From: Flavobacterium sp. LHD-85
GTDB taxonomy: Bacteria > Bacteroidota > Bacteroidia > Flavobacteriales > Flavobacteriaceae
DNA length: 64,000 bases
Reading direction: 5' to 3'
NCBI RefSeq assembly: GCF_030929595.1
Contig: NZ_JAVFVR010000001.1
Span: 186,001-250,000 of the forward strand
Part shown: positions 24,943-34,422 of the stretch, one piece after another
Layout of the letters: each line of letters opens with the position of its first letter
Position numbering within the stretch: position 1 is the stretch's first letter
Made by a program: the position numbers and the translations under genes
Notes under the pieces: generated by a model
Seen by the model: the letters and a program-made list of their open reading frames with translations, nothing else
Told to the model about the DNA's origin: nothing
The model's database searches: none

Positions 24943-25569
24943 TTAATTAGTTTTAAGATAAGGTGATTGCGTAAAGGCCTGATCGATTCCTTTTGTTACT
25001 CTTGAAACATCATAATTCCAAGTTACCAAACCTGCCGCCGAGGCTACCCAAACAGCTGGACTTACTCCGCCAGGACCTATATTTGAAGGATCTGAAATTG
25101 TCATTAGTAAATTTCCCGTTGTATAAGAACTTACCGAAACATAAGGCGGATAATACCAGCCCCAATACGGCGGATAATATCCTCCATACCACCAGTCATA
25201 CCAATAAGAATAGAATACTGTTGTAGATTTCATAAAAGCTGGTGTAAACAATATATCTGGATCACTGCCAATGTCTACTTTGCTCCAGCCCAATGCTGTC
25301 ATGTTTTTATCAATTTGACTGAATATTGGTCCTGCATATTGATCTTCCATATAAACAAAAGTGGTGTCGCCTTGAGATATTTTAACATCTACAACAATCT
25401 TATCAGGTCTAGCATAAGTAGCTTGAGCAGCAAAATCATACTCGGGAATATAGTCTGTATAAACTACGTCTAAATCCGAATAACTGTCTGGTCCTTCAAT
25501 CTGGCAGCTAACGAGCGAAATGAATGCTCCAAGACATAAAAATAGATTCTTTTTACTTTTCATTTTCAT
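24943..25569 (-). CDS. DUF4136-type lipoprotein
   Basis: A 208-residue protein with a lipobox (LVSCQ near residue 19-22). It has VYTDYIPEYDFAAQATYARP near 36, consistent with the start of DUF4136 (V-x-x-D-Y-x-x-x-x-DF). The middle is rich in Tyr, Trp and Gly (WYDWWYGGYYPPYWGWYYPP near 120-140). The protein is likely anchored in the outer membrane. It precedes the barrel gene by 2 bases, implying that they work together. Confidence 0.82.
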   Translation of the reverse strand: MKMKSKKNLFLCLGAFISLVSCQIEGPDSYSDLDVVYTDYIPEYDFAAQATYARPDKIVVDVKISQGDTTFVYMEDQYAGPIFSQIDKNMTALGWSKVDIGSDPDILFTPAFMKSTTVFYSYWYDWWYGGYYPPYWGWYYPPYVSVSSYTTGNLLMTISDPSNIGPGGVSPAVWVASAAGLVTWNYDVSRVTKGIDQAFTQSPYLKTN

Positions 25570-25666
25570 TAATAATTTAAGTTAGTTAACCTGTTTGCAA
25601 AATCTTTCGTTTATCGAGTAAACAATATATTTTTAGTACGTTTCAAATTATTCATACATAAGGCGT

Positions 25667-26731
25667 CTATCGTCGTCTTCCGCCACCGCCACCGCCGAAG
25701 CCTCCGCCTCCACTAAAGCCGCCTCCACCACGAGAACCGCCTCCCATTTGCCCAGCACTTGGTCTTGATGAAGAACCTCCTCCTCTATTAAAATTGGAGT
25801 TTGAAGAACTTCCTCTATTAAGATTTGAAGTCCCCGCGCTTGGCGACGCACTTTGTCGCGTTCTTCCAGATGCGCTAGTATTTCCTGCACGATTGGTATT
25901 TCCTGCCGATGGTCGCGAATTGCCTCGATTGGTATTGTATCTATTATTGGTCGAATTGTCTCGTACTGTAGTAGATCTTGATCTATTATTATTGTAATTA
26001 TTAAAACTGTTTCTGTTATTAATATATACGTTGTTATGCCCGCCATGATAATGCCCGCCATGATAACCATGATGATGGTAATAATGGTTATGACGATAAA
26101 TTCCGACTGCCATTACTGTAAAAGCAGCGAAATAAGGAGGATAAAATCCGTAATAATAAGGCGGATAATACGGCACATAAGCTGGTGAATAGACATATTG
26201 TACAATTGGCACCGTCTCTACCACAACTGCTGTTACTGCTGGCGAACTTTGTACAGGATCGTCTCCTGTGTAGGCCGGATTCGAAGTTTTTGCTGGAGAA
26301 GATTTAGCTACTGGTTCAATAACATAATCTTTTCCATACAGCAGTTCATCGCCCACAATCTGCATTTTTACCTTTCCGTTTTTATCTTTATCAACCAAAA
26401 TAACGGCAACGTCTTGATTTTCCTTCTTGTTTACAGCGACCTGAAGAATAAAAGTAAACGAATTGCCATTTTTCTTTGTGACTACTTTTATAAAGTCTAC
26501 TTTTTTATCCAAATTCAAATCTAGATTATTGATTCCTGTTTTCTCGAGATTTAAGTTTTTCTCAAATTCCTCAATGGTTTTTGATTTCTGAAACAAGGAC
26601 ATCACGGCATACAGATCAAGATTATCTCCTGGAAGCCCAAGTTCTGGACCATCATTGTCAGATTGGCAAAAAATCAACTGGGCAGACATGATCAATGCAA
26701 CGGTCAAATATTTTGTAAATTTCTTTATCAT
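25667..26731 (-). CDS. Secreted protein with His- and Gly/Ser/Asn/Arg-rich low-complexity tail
   Basis: A 354-residue protein with a signal peptide (residues 1-22, IFCQ). Residues 25-150 form a folded domain with KVDFIKVVTKKNGNSFTFIL. Residues 155-195 are Pro/Tyr-rich (YVPYYPPYYYGFYPPY) and 205-235 are His-rich (HNHYYHHHGYHGGHYHGG). Residues 235-354 are Asn/Ser/Arg and then Gly-rich, ending in GGGG repeats and RRR. The tail is probably disordered and surface-exposed, and the His run could bind metal. It stands in the five-gene envelope operon. No family is claimed. Confidence 0.75.
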   Translation of the reverse strand: MIKKFTKYLTVALIMSAQLIFCQSDNDGPELGLPGDNLDLYAVMSLFQKSKTIEEFEKNLNLEKTGINNLDLNLDKKVDFIKVVTKKNGNSFTFILQVAVNKKENQDVAVILVDKDKNGKVKMQIVGDELLYGKDYVIEPVAKSSPAKTSNPAYTGDDPVQSSPAVTAVVVETVPIVQYVYSPAYVPYYPPYYYGFYPPYFAAFTVMAVGIYRHNHYYHHHGYHGGHYHGGHNNVYINNRNSFNNYNNNRSRSTTVRDNSTNNRYNTNRGNSRPSAGNTNRAGNTSASGRTRQSASPSAGTSNLNRGSSSNSNFNRGGGSSSRPSAGQMGGGSRGGGGFSGGGGFGGGGGGRRR

Positions 26732-26799
26732 AGTAAGAGTATAAAATATTAATAAGCGGAGCAGAAAATGATTCTTTCTACTCTTTACCCAGAAATCGT

Positions 26800-27279
26800 C
26801 TAGTGTTTTTTGGTTTTATCCAATTCGCCTATAAAAGGGATAGCATCTTGAATCTCTGCTCGTATAGTTACTTGCAAATACTGCTCAAGCTGTACAAATT
26901 TTGCGGCATTGATTCCGCCAATAGCTTTCACCAATTTAGAATGTGTTTTGGCAAGCAGTTTTTCAGCTTCTTGATTATACTTTAAATTCGATGATGTTAA
27001 TTCTGTGGCTTTAGCATCGCTCAGCGAAGCATAATTATTTGCATAATCTTCAAGAATTTGAATCTTCTTCTGACTTAAAGCTTTGCGTTCCGATTCGTAA
27101 TTATCATAAATCGGCTGAAATGCTGTAGCCTGTACGTCTGTTAAACCCAAATATTCTTTGACAACTTCTGCTTTAGATTTTCCATAAAGATCTTGGATTA
27201 ATTTTATCTCATCAACAGAACTTTGCGCCGCGGCATTCAATCCAAAAACCAGCGATAGTATAAATAGTATTTTTTTCAT
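26800..27279 (-). CDS. Secreted helical protein, Spy/CpxP-like
   Basis: A 159-residue protein with a signal peptide (MKKILFILSLVFGLNAAAQ). The mature part is all helical and charged. It has YLGLTDVQATAFQPIYDNYE near residue 43-62, which resembles the LTxxQ motif of Spy/CpxP periplasmic chaperones. It is 17 bases downstream of the NTF2-like lipoprotein gene, in the same direction. A role in periplasmic protein folding or stress is possible; the similarity is to motif form only. Confidence 0.65.
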   Translation of the reverse strand: MKKILFILSLVFGLNAAAQSSVDEIKLIQDLYGKSKAEVVKEYLGLTDVQATAFQPIYDNYESERKALSQKKIQILEDYANNYASLSDAKATELTSSNLKYNQEAEKLLAKTHSKLVKAIGGINAAKFVQLEQYLQVTIRAEIQDAIPFIGELDKTKKH

Positions 27280-27296
27280 AATCTTTATTTAGCAAG

Positions 27297-27782
27297 TTAC
27301 TCTACCAATCCATCAGAAGCACTCATATCTCTTACGCACACATATTTGCCATCTCTTTTTTCGAAAAAGCTCATGTAGTTTCCGGTATTAATTGGTGTTT
27401 TGGTAGAATCTGTTACTTTATAATATCCCACTTCTACTACCATATTACCATCATGTGAAACAAAAACTTCTTTGGTTTCAAATGATATCGTATTGGTGTT
27501 ATTGGTCAAATCTGATTTTAAAAATTCATATCTCGCCTCTTTACCAATAATCGGTGGTCTGTTCTGATAAAAAGTTATTGCATCGTCTGCATAGTATCCA
27601 ATTTCTTTAAGCTGGCCTGCATTGTATGTTGCGGCATATTCATTTTCTTTTGCTTGAATTTGTTTCTTAACTTCTTTTAAGTCAATTACAGTATTTTCAT
27701 CCTTTTTTGTATTGCAGGAAACTAATAAGGCACAGAACCCTGCGAGAACCGCTCGTATAACTATTTTATTTTTCATACACAT
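27297..27782 (-). CDS. Lipoprotein with NTF2/SnoaL-like fold (DUF4440-type)
   Basis: A 161-residue protein with a lipobox (ALLVSC). The mature part begins with a long helix (KEVKKQIQAKENEYAATYNA) and continues YYADDAITFYQNRPPIIGKE. It ends in strands including VVEVGYYKVTD and YVCVRDMSASDG. This matches DUF4440/SnoaL-like proteins of the NTF2 superfamily, which bind small ligands. It is the first gene of the run ending at 24350. The start could also be the ATG two codons inside (MKNK). Confidence 0.78.
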   Translation of the reverse strand: MCMKNKIVIRAVLAGFCALLVSCNTKKDENTVIDLKEVKKQIQAKENEYAATYNAGQLKEIGYYADDAITFYQNRPPIIGKEARYEFLKSDLTNNTNTISFETKEVFVSHDGNMVVEVGYYKVTDSTKTPINTGNYMSFFEKRDGKYVCVRDMSASDGLVE

Positions 27783-27916
27783 TAAATTTTCAAGTTGATA
27801 TTACATTATTCCCTTTTACTAATAGACCAAAAAGTAGCTGTTGACTTTAGCAAAGATTTTATCAGCATCAATAGCAGTATTAGGATCATAAGTCTAGATT
27901 TGCTTAAAAAATAAGA

Positions 27917-28987
27917 TTAATATTCTTCGAATATCTTTTGGAGTTCTGCTAAACTTCTTTGTTTCAATAATGCTACTGACAATAAGATTCTAGATTTCTG
28001 CGGATTCAAAGCGTATGAAGCAATAAGTCCAAGTTCATCATCATTGCATTCTACGTTACGGCTTACAAGTCCAGTTGCAACCCGCGTGCTTCGAACTACG
28101 ATAATTCCTTTTTTGCTCGCTCTTGCGCAAGCATCTAGAGAAGCTTTGTTCATGTTTCCGTTTCCTACTCCAGCAATTACAATTCCTTTGGCGCCGCGTT
28201 CTATCGAAGCATCAATTAAATCTGGTTTCATATCCGCATCGGCATAAATAATATCTACGCGAGGAAAAGTGCTAACGCCTTTTACATCAAATTCTGAGTT
28301 TTTCCCAAATTTTTGACTAGGATAATTAAAGAAATCATTTGTTCCGTAAGAGGTAATACCGATAAGTCCACGAAGCGGAGACATAAAAGTCTGAACAGCC
28401 GTTGTACTTACTTTTGTTAAAGATTGTGCTGAATGAATCCAGTCGTTCATTACCAAAAGCACTCCACGTCCTTTTGCTTTAGGATCGCCAGCGACAGCAA
28501 TTGCATTATAAAGATTTAAGGGTCCATCTGCACTAATTGCTGTTGATGGACGCATTGATCCTACAAGCACTACTGGTTTATCTGTTTTTGTAGTTAGATT
28601 TAAAAAAAAGGCCGTTTCTTCCATCGTATCTGTTCCGTGTGTTATTACAAAACCATCTACATCATTGCTGTTGGCTAATTCATTAATTCGATTGGCTACT
28701 TTCAGCATAATTTCAAATGACATATCCTGAGATCCGACATTTGCAATTTGTTCGCCTTTTATATCGGCCACTTTTAAAGCATCTGGAATTGCATTTACCA
28801 TTGCATCAATAGTAACTTGCCCCGAAGTATATCCTGACTGCACTCCAGTTTTAGCAGAACCTGCAATTGTTCCACCCGTTGCCAATATTAGAACTTTAGG
28901 CTTAGCTTGTCCAAACATGCTGATATTTAATGACAGGATCAGCAGTAAAAGCATTTTTTTGTAAAAGTTGATATTTAATTTCATCAT
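27917..28987 (-). CDS. Type II L-asparaginase (periplasmic)
   Basis: A 356-residue enzyme with a signal peptide (about residues 1-27, LSLNISMFGQA). The nucleophile loop LATGGTIAGS (Thr40) and the second site HGTDTMEETAFFL (Thr119, Asp120) are both present. The late VLVGSMRPSTAISADGPLN is also typical. It hydrolyses asparagine to aspartate and ammonia in the periplasm. It follows the aspartase gene by 21 bases, so asparagine would be turned to aspartate and then fumarate. The gene name ansB would fit type II. Confidence 0.94.
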   Translation of the reverse strand: MMKLNINFYKKMLLLLILSLNISMFGQAKPKVLILATGGTIAGSAKTGVQSGYTSGQVTIDAMVNAIPDALKVADIKGEQIANVGSQDMSFEIMLKVANRINELANSNDVDGFVITHGTDTMEETAFFLNLTTKTDKPVVLVGSMRPSTAISADGPLNLYNAIAVAGDPKAKGRGVLLVMNDWIHSAQSLTKVSTTAVQTFMSPLRGLIGITSYGTNDFFNYPSQKFGKNSEFDVKGVSTFPRVDIIYADADMKPDLIDASIERGAKGIVIAGVGNGNMNKASLDACARASKKGIIVVRSTRVATGLVSRNVECNDDELGLIASYALNPQKSRILLSVALLKQRSLAELQKIFEEY

Positions 28988-29008
28988 TTTGTCGTTTTAG
29001 TTTGAGAA

Positions 29009-30457
29009 TTATTTTTGGCCTGTTAAAGTTGCTGGATCTAGAAGTTTCTTAATTTGATCTTCTGTCAGCAATTTCTTTTCGCGTATAAGTTCCAGAATAC
29101 CTTTATTGGTTGCCAGTGCTTCTTTGGCGAGTTCGGTTGTTTTTTCGTAACCTAAAATAGGATTCAGAGCCGTTACAACGCCCACACTTCTATCCATATA
29201 ATGCGCCAAAACGTCTTTGTTTACCGTTATGCCATCGATACAGTTTTTTCTAAACAATGGCATTGCTTTAAAAAACAATCCTTGAGATTCCATCATGGCA
29301 ATAGCCTGAACAGGTTCAAAAGCATTTAACTGCAATAAACCAGATTGTGCGGCGACCGTTACGGTGAGATCGTTCCCCATTACTTTAAAACACAATTGGT
29401 TCATAAGTTCTGGCATAACCGGATTTACTTTTCCTGGCATAATTGAAGATCCTGGCTGAAGTGCTGGCAAATTGATTTCGAAAAAACCAGTACGAGGACC
29501 AGAAGCCAAGATGATCAAATCGCTGCTTATTTTTGCCAAAGCAACCGCCATACTTTTAAGTGTAGAAGAATACATTACAAACCCTTGTTGGCTAGTCGTC
29601 GCGGCAATAAGATCTTTGCTCATTACAATTGGTTTTCCAGTAATTTTTGCCAAATGTGCAGCTACTTTTTCTGCATAACCAGGAGAAGCTGTAATTCCTG
29701 TCCCGATTGCAGTAGCTCCCATATTTTGTTCGCATAGATAAACTTCAGATTTTTTTAAAGCGCTAATTTCTGCATCAAGCTGATTTCCGAAAGCATGAAA
29801 TTCCTGACCTACCGTCATTGGTACAGCATCCTGTCCTTCGGTTCTTCCCATTTTTAAAACATCTTTAAATTCATCTCCTTTTTTATGGAAAGCTTTAGCC
29901 AAAAGATCTGCTTCTTTGAGCAGTTTATCATTATGAAGCAGTAATGCCACTTTTATCGCTGTTGGGTACACATCGTTGGTTGATTGCCCCATATTAAGAT
30001 CATCATGAGGCTCAATGTATTGATATTCTCCTTTTTTATGTCCGCTCAGTTCTAGTGCAATATTGGCAAGAACTTCGTTCACATTCATATTGGCAGAAGT
30101 ACCAGCACCACCTTGATACAAATCAACCAAAAATTGATCATGATATTTGCCGTCAATTACCGCCTGACATGCTTTTTCTATAGCTGCAAGCCTATCTTTT
30201 TTAAGTCGGCCGACATCAGCATTGGCGCGTGCCGCAGCTAATTTTACCATTGCAAAAGCTTTTACATAATCAGGATAAGATTGCGTAGTCAAACTACTTA
30301 TCTGAAAATTTTCTAACGCACGTGCTGTCTGCACTCCATAATATGCATTTGCAGGAATTTGTTTTTCTCCTAGAAGGTCTTTTTCTGTTCGGGTCTGAGC
30401 ATTGAGAACGCCTAAAGACAATCCAAACAATAGCAGGTATTGTACAGTTTTACACAT
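29009..30457 (-). CDS. aspA: Aspartate ammonia-lyase with signal peptide
   Basis: A 482-residue aspartase/fumarase superfamily enzyme. The signature GSSIMPGKVNPVMPE is at about residues 337-351. It also has ANMNVNEVLAN near 124 and NMGQSTNDVYPTAIK near 155. It would convert aspartate to fumarate plus ammonia. Unusually, residues 1-20 (VQYLLLFGLSLGVLNAQT) read as a signal peptide, so the enzyme is likely periplasmic. It sits 21 bases before asparaginase and 35 bases after a porin gene. It is a distinct arrangement from cytoplasmic aspartases, in which the conserved part starts near residue 1. Confidence 0.93.
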   Translation of the reverse strand: MCKTVQYLLLFGLSLGVLNAQTRTEKDLLGEKQIPANAYYGVQTARALENFQISSLTTQSYPDYVKAFAMVKLAAARANADVGRLKKDRLAAIEKACQAVIDGKYHDQFLVDLYQGGAGTSANMNVNEVLANIALELSGHKKGEYQYIEPHDDLNMGQSTNDVYPTAIKVALLLHNDKLLKEADLLAKAFHKKGDEFKDVLKMGRTEGQDAVPMTVGQEFHAFGNQLDAEISALKKSEVYLCEQNMGATAIGTGITASPGYAEKVAAHLAKITGKPIVMSKDLIAATTSQQGFVMYSSTLKSMAVALAKISSDLIILASGPRTGFFEINLPALQPGSSIMPGKVNPVMPELMNQLCFKVMGNDLTVTVAAQSGLLQLNAFEPVQAIAMMESQGLFFKAMPLFRKNCIDGITVNKDVLAHYMDRSVGVVTALNPILGYEKTTELAKEALATNKGILELIREKKLLTEDQIKKLLDPATLTGQK

Positions 30458-30492
30458 ATTTTCTTTTTTTATTGATTAAAACATAAAGGCTT

Positions 30493-31719
30493 TTACTGAT
30501 TTCTTTTATAAAATGATTGCGAAAAATTATATCTAAAAGAAAACTGTATTTTATTTATTGAAGTACTCCATCCATCATTGAAATTTTCGCGGTTACCCCA
30601 CTGAAATTCAACACCGACCATACAATTTTTTACGGGAGTGTATAAAAGATTTCCTAGCACGTATTGTCCCTTTTGAAAAGCATCATCAGTTTGTCCGTCT
30701 GAGTTGTCGATATCGATCATAGAATATCCTATTGCAGTACTAAACTTGTCACTCCAGTTATGATCTAAGAAAGCAACAACACCAACTAGAGGAAGCGCAA
30801 CACCTTTTACAGGAGTTACAGGATTACCAAAATTGTTTTCGATACCGATGTCTACGGGAGCGTCGTTCATATAGTTTTGAATTCCTTCTCCATATACAAC
30901 CTGTCCTCTAAAAACATCATTTTTACTAAAATTGATATTAGTACTTAAATTAAGTCCCCAGCCTACTGCATCTCCAGACAAATCATACTGATCATTATTC
31001 TGATCTTTCCATTCAATTTTTCTAACTATACCCGCTAACTCAACATAGCCCCATTTGGTCGCATGATGGTACTCAGCCGTAAGATCTGGCAACGGAAATC
31101 TCGCCTTTACTCCTTGCAGTTCGACACGATTTGCATAATCTCCCTGATCGGCACTTGCTCCAGGTCTTTCTAATGCTATGGTTAAACGGGTATCGCCTTG
31201 AATAGGCATATAGCGTATTTGAATATTTCTAAAAAATACCATTCCGGTTGGCCCCCAATATTCTAGCGAATTTGGGAATACGCCAATATCCATAAAAGGG
31301 CTCCAGGTTTGTCCTGCTCCAAATTTTCCTAATTCAGCATAGGCATGGCGCAGACGAAAAGTAGTCTGCCCAGCATCGACACCTGTACCGAACAATTCGA
31401 ATTCAAAATGAGTTTTTAATTCGCCAATTCCTGTATCAAAGTAGTTTTTAAACCCTAATCGAGTTTGACGAACAGAAGCGTAGTAACTGCCATCTGGCCC
31501 ATATTGGTCTTTAAAAGCGGGAAGTTTTGTAGGTCTCACCACATCGTACCAATCTGATTGTATCTGATTGAAATTATAACCAATATCGGTCATAATAAAT
31601 CCGTAGATTTCCATGCTTTTATTCCCTTCATCTTGAGCTTGAACAAAAGTGGAAATGAGGAAACAAATTATGAGAACACGATGTCTCATAGCTGTCATTT
31701 GCAAAAACCTTTTTTTCAT
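30493..31719 (-). CDS. Outer-membrane porin (DcaP/OprP-like)
   Basis: A 408-residue protein with an N-terminal hydrophobic segment (VLIICFLISTFVQAQ) and beta-strand patterns throughout, ending in FSFRYNFSQSF plus a short tail. The first strand region IYGFIMTDIGYNFNQI and the run VRQTRLGFKNYF match DcaP-like/OprP-type porins. It is the first gene of the operon with aspartase and asparaginase, so it could admit asparagine or aspartate. The start could also be ATG at residue 8 or 11. Regulation by the divergent TPR protein is plausible. Confidence 0.85.
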   Translation of the reverse strand: MKKRFLQMTAMRHRVLIICFLISTFVQAQDEGNKSMEIYGFIMTDIGYNFNQIQSDWYDVVRPTKLPAFKDQYGPDGSYYASVRQTRLGFKNYFDTGIGELKTHFEFELFGTGVDAGQTTFRLRHAYAELGKFGAGQTWSPFMDIGVFPNSLEYWGPTGMVFFRNIQIRYMPIQGDTRLTIALERPGASADQGDYANRVELQGVKARFPLPDLTAEYHHATKWGYVELAGIVRKIEWKDQNNDQYDLSGDAVGWGLNLSTNINFSKNDVFRGQVVYGEGIQNYMNDAPVDIGIENNFGNPVTPVKGVALPLVGVVAFLDHNWSDKFSTAIGYSMIDIDNSDGQTDDAFQKGQYVLGNLLYTPVKNCMVGVEFQWGNRENFNDGWSTSINKIQFSFRYNFSQSFYKRNQ

Positions 31720-32155
31720 AATGATTATAGTTTGTTTGTTATGGGATACAACTTTTAATCTGATTTTTGCAGTCCTGGTTTAAAATAAAAGTCATTTTAT
31801 TTTAAAAAAATCGATTTACTCAGCACGAATTTTTATTCACCTTAAAAACTTTTATCTGATCCTAAAAGCTTTTAGTACGGGAATGCAAAAATTTCAACAC
31901 CTAATATATTACAGTCTTTTTTTGTTAAAAAAAGAATCAAAACACAGTTTTTACCTGATTATCAAACAAATATAATTAATACAATAGCACGATTAGGGTT
32001 ATTAACCGTTATATTTAACCGTTAAAATATCAGATTAATAATACTAACATGTTAAAAATTTTCATAAATTTATATCTTTATAACTATTTGTCCTTTAACA
32101 TTTTATACGCCCCAGTGACTTTTTTTTGACATTAATAATTTTCAAATAATTTATT
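31720..32155. other. Divergent intergenic region
   Basis: This gap of 436 bases separates the porin operon from the TPR-regulator gene and holds both promoters. It is AT-rich. TATATCTTTATAAC near 32070-32083 and GGTTATTAACCGTTATATTT near 32000 are dyad-like candidates for operators. I saw no small gene. Confidence 0.45.
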
Positions 32156-33736
32156 ATGGAGTCTATAAAAAAAATCCCCTCGGATAAAATCTATAGTGAA
32201 CTGGAAAATGTTTTAAAGTTTTATTCTTTCAAGAACTCAACGTTGTTAAGTAATTTTCTGCGCTACATTGTCACAGAAACGATAGATGAAAGGCAGCAGT
32301 TTATCAAAGAATATTCTATCGCTGTTAATGCTTTAAGCAGGCCTTCTCATTTTAATCCGCATGATGATGCAATGGTGCGTATTCATGCAGGACGGTTAAG
32401 GAAACTGCTTACCGAATATTACTCTTCTGACGGAAAAGACAATTCGGTTATCATCCATGTCCCAAAAGGCGGTTACGTTCCAGAATTTATTCACAACAAC
32501 AAAACAAGACCTACTGATCTTCCTGTTAACACCAATAAAACAAATCCGGTGATTACAGTTTTTCCTTTTAAAACAATCGCTTATCGACCAGATTTAGAAG
32601 CCTTTTCACAAATTCTTTCCGAAGAAATTAGCGCAGAACTTTCCCGTTTTCAAGATATTACTGTAATAGGCCATTTTTCTTCTGATGTTATTTCAAAAAT
32701 TAACGAAAATATACTTGAGGCTGCTAATCTTCTTGGAGCCGATTTCATTATTACGGGACATATTCAAATTATTGACAACAAATTGCAGATCAGAGTCAAT
32801 CTGATAAACTCCACTTCAGGAAAATTTATATTGACCAAATTGTTTGCTCCTGCTACCTTAGATGACGGCATTAGAATTCAAAATGAAATTGTAAAAGATA
32901 TTGTTTCTACGATGGGCGGTTATTATGGTATTATTTTTAACGAAATAGTAAAAACTGCGCCGTCTAAAATTTCAAATAACACTGGTATTTTAAGGGCAAT
33001 CTGCAGTTATCACGAATATCAGCGTTCCTATTCTATCGAAAATTTTGCTAAAGCGCTCTCCACTTTAACTGAAGCTGTAGAATTAGACCCCAACCATGCA
33101 ATTGCTTGGGCAATGCTGGGCGAAATGCATTTAGCTTCTATTGCCTTGGGACTAGACAATTGCAAAAAAACAGTAGAAAAAAGCAATCATTGCATCACAA
33201 AAGCTCTAAATATTGATCCTAATTGCCAGCAGGCTTGGTATGCACTGGCCATTATAAACTGTTTTAAAAAAGACCAGGACAATTGTCTCGCAGCCGCAGA
33301 ACAATGCCTCAAAATAAATCCTAATTCTTCTGGCATTGCTTCAGGTATAGGCTGTGTATTGATTTTTGCAGGTTATTTTGAAAAAGGCTTTAATTTACTA
33401 GAAAATGCAATTCGTATAAATCCCTCACATCCTTGGTGGATTAATGTTGGATATTGTTACTACCATATTCACAAAAAAGATTACCAAAAGTCTTTATATT
33501 GGGCTGAAAAAATGGATTTTGGCGAAACCATTTGGGATCCGCTGCTGAAAGCTGTTTCTTTATCTCTGTTAAGTGAAGATGCAAAAGCGAAAACCTATTT
33601 AAACAACCTTCTAGAACTACAGCCTCAGACAACTACAGAAATAAAAGAAACCCTTTCTAGTTTTATGTTTTCTGACGAAATTGTTTTTAGAATCATAAAC
33701 AGCTTAAAAAGAATTGGACTAAAAAATGACTTTTAA
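32156..33736 (+). CDS. TPR regulator with FlgO/TolB-like domain
   Basis: A 526-residue protein. Residues 1-115 form a helical domain of the type found in predicted regulators and cyclases (LLSNFLRYIVTETIDE, then HDDAMVRIHAGRLRKLL). Residues 130-250 look like a FlgO/TolB-N domain (VITVFPFKTIAYRPDLEAFS). Residues 280-500 are TPR repeats (e.g. DPNHAIAWAMLGEMHLAS, DPNCQQAWYALAIINCF). It has no signal peptide and is divergent from the porin-aspartase-asparaginase operon, so it may control it. DNA binding through the N-terminal domain is an inference. Confidence 0.8.
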   Translation: MESIKKIPSDKIYSELENVLKFYSFKNSTLLSNFLRYIVTETIDERQQFIKEYSIAVNALSRPSHFNPHDDAMVRIHAGRLRKLLTEYYSSDGKDNSVIIHVPKGGYVPEFIHNNKTRPTDLPVNTNKTNPVITVFPFKTIAYRPDLEAFSQILSEEISAELSRFQDITVIGHFSSDVISKINENILEAANLLGADFIITGHIQIIDNKLQIRVNLINSTSGKFILTKLFAPATLDDGIRIQNEIVKDIVSTMGGYYGIIFNEIVKTAPSKISNNTGILRAICSYHEYQRSYSIENFAKALSTLTEAVELDPNHAIAWAMLGEMHLASIALGLDNCKKTVEKSNHCITKALNIDPNCQQAWYALAIINCFKKDQDNCLAAAEQCLKINPNSSGIASGIGCVLIFAGYFEKGFNLLENAIRINPSHPWWINVGYCYYHIHKKDYQKSLYWAEKMDFGETIWDPLLKAVSLSLLSEDAKAKTYLNNLLELQPQTTTEIKETLSSFMFSDEIVFRIINSLKRIGLKNDF

Positions 33737-33754
33737 TCTCCAAGAGATTTAATC

Positions 33755-33800
33755 AAAAACTACGCTAGCCTTATAAATAAAAGCCTAGCGTAGTTTTTTT
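33755..33800. terminator. Bidirectional terminator
   Basis: AAAAACTACGCTAG and CTAGCGTAGTTTTTTT pair between the convergent TPR-regulator and Lrp genes. Confidence 0.88.
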
Positions 33801-33802
33801 AT

Positions 33803-34261
33803 CTAAAAATGCAACTTAGTAGATTGCTTGATATAACTCATTACAAACGAACTCTGCACTTTACTAATATTAGGAATATCCGAAAGCTTTCTGATAAAAT
33901 CGTTAAACGATTCGGGATCTTTCACTACAACCTTTAGAACATAATCGAAGATTCCTCCTGTTACATATCCTTCAACAACCTCGTCGAGTGCCGCAACTTG
34001 TCTCGAAAATTCTTCAACCAATTCTAAACGCTGGCTATTTAGAGAAACGTTTATAATTACCGTAAAATTTAACCCCACCCTTTTCGGATCGATTATCGCC
34101 ACATAATCTTTAATATAGCCTTCGTTTTCGAGTTTTTTAATTCTGTCATAAACCGAAGTTCTCGACATGTTGAGTCTTTCCGTCAAATCTGTAATATCAA
34201 ATCTTGCATTCTCCTGAAGGATTCGAAGTAACTCTATTTCTTGTTTGCTTAATTCTTGCAT
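33803..34261 (-). CDS. Lrp/AsnC-family regulator
   Basis: A 152-residue protein. The N-terminal HTH (residues 6-48, LLRILQENARFDITDLTERL and MSRTSVYDRIKKLENEGYI) and a C-terminal RAM domain (about 65-140, with VVEGYVTGGIFDYVLKVVVKD) are present. It probably senses an amino acid and controls the divergent EamA exporter gene at 34423, a pairing often seen. The final stop overlaps the edge of the terminator region. Confidence 0.93.
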   Translation of the reverse strand: MQELSKQEIELLRILQENARFDITDLTERLNMSRTSVYDRIKKLENEGYIKDYVAIIDPKRVGLNFTVIINVSLNSQRLELVEEFSRQVAALDEVVEGYVTGGIFDYVLKVVVKDPESFNDFIRKLSDIPNISKVQSSFVMSYIKQSTKLHF

Positions 34262-34384
34262 CGGATTTTTTCCAGTTAAAGTATAAAAAATAATTCATTT
34301 TAGGACAGAACACACAAATAAATACATTTTAAAACATAAAATACATATTTAAATCCAAAATATCGATCTTTATTCTTCATTTTA

Positions 34385-34392
34385 TACTTTTG
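34385..34392 (+). promoter_or_regulatory. -7 element of the EamA gene
   Basis: TACTTTTG fits the TAnnTTTG consensus and lies 31 bases before the ATG. The surrounding AT-rich dyads (TACATTTTAAAAC, ATACATATTT) are possible Lrp sites. Confidence 0.45.
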
Positions 34393-34422
34393 AATGTACA
34401 AAACATATTTCAATAATAAAAA

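Noticed and set aside
25648..26070. 140-codon minus-strand frame rich in Ile and Glu/Arg
   Set aside because: It is the out-of-frame shadow of the low-complexity tail of the 25667-26731 gene.
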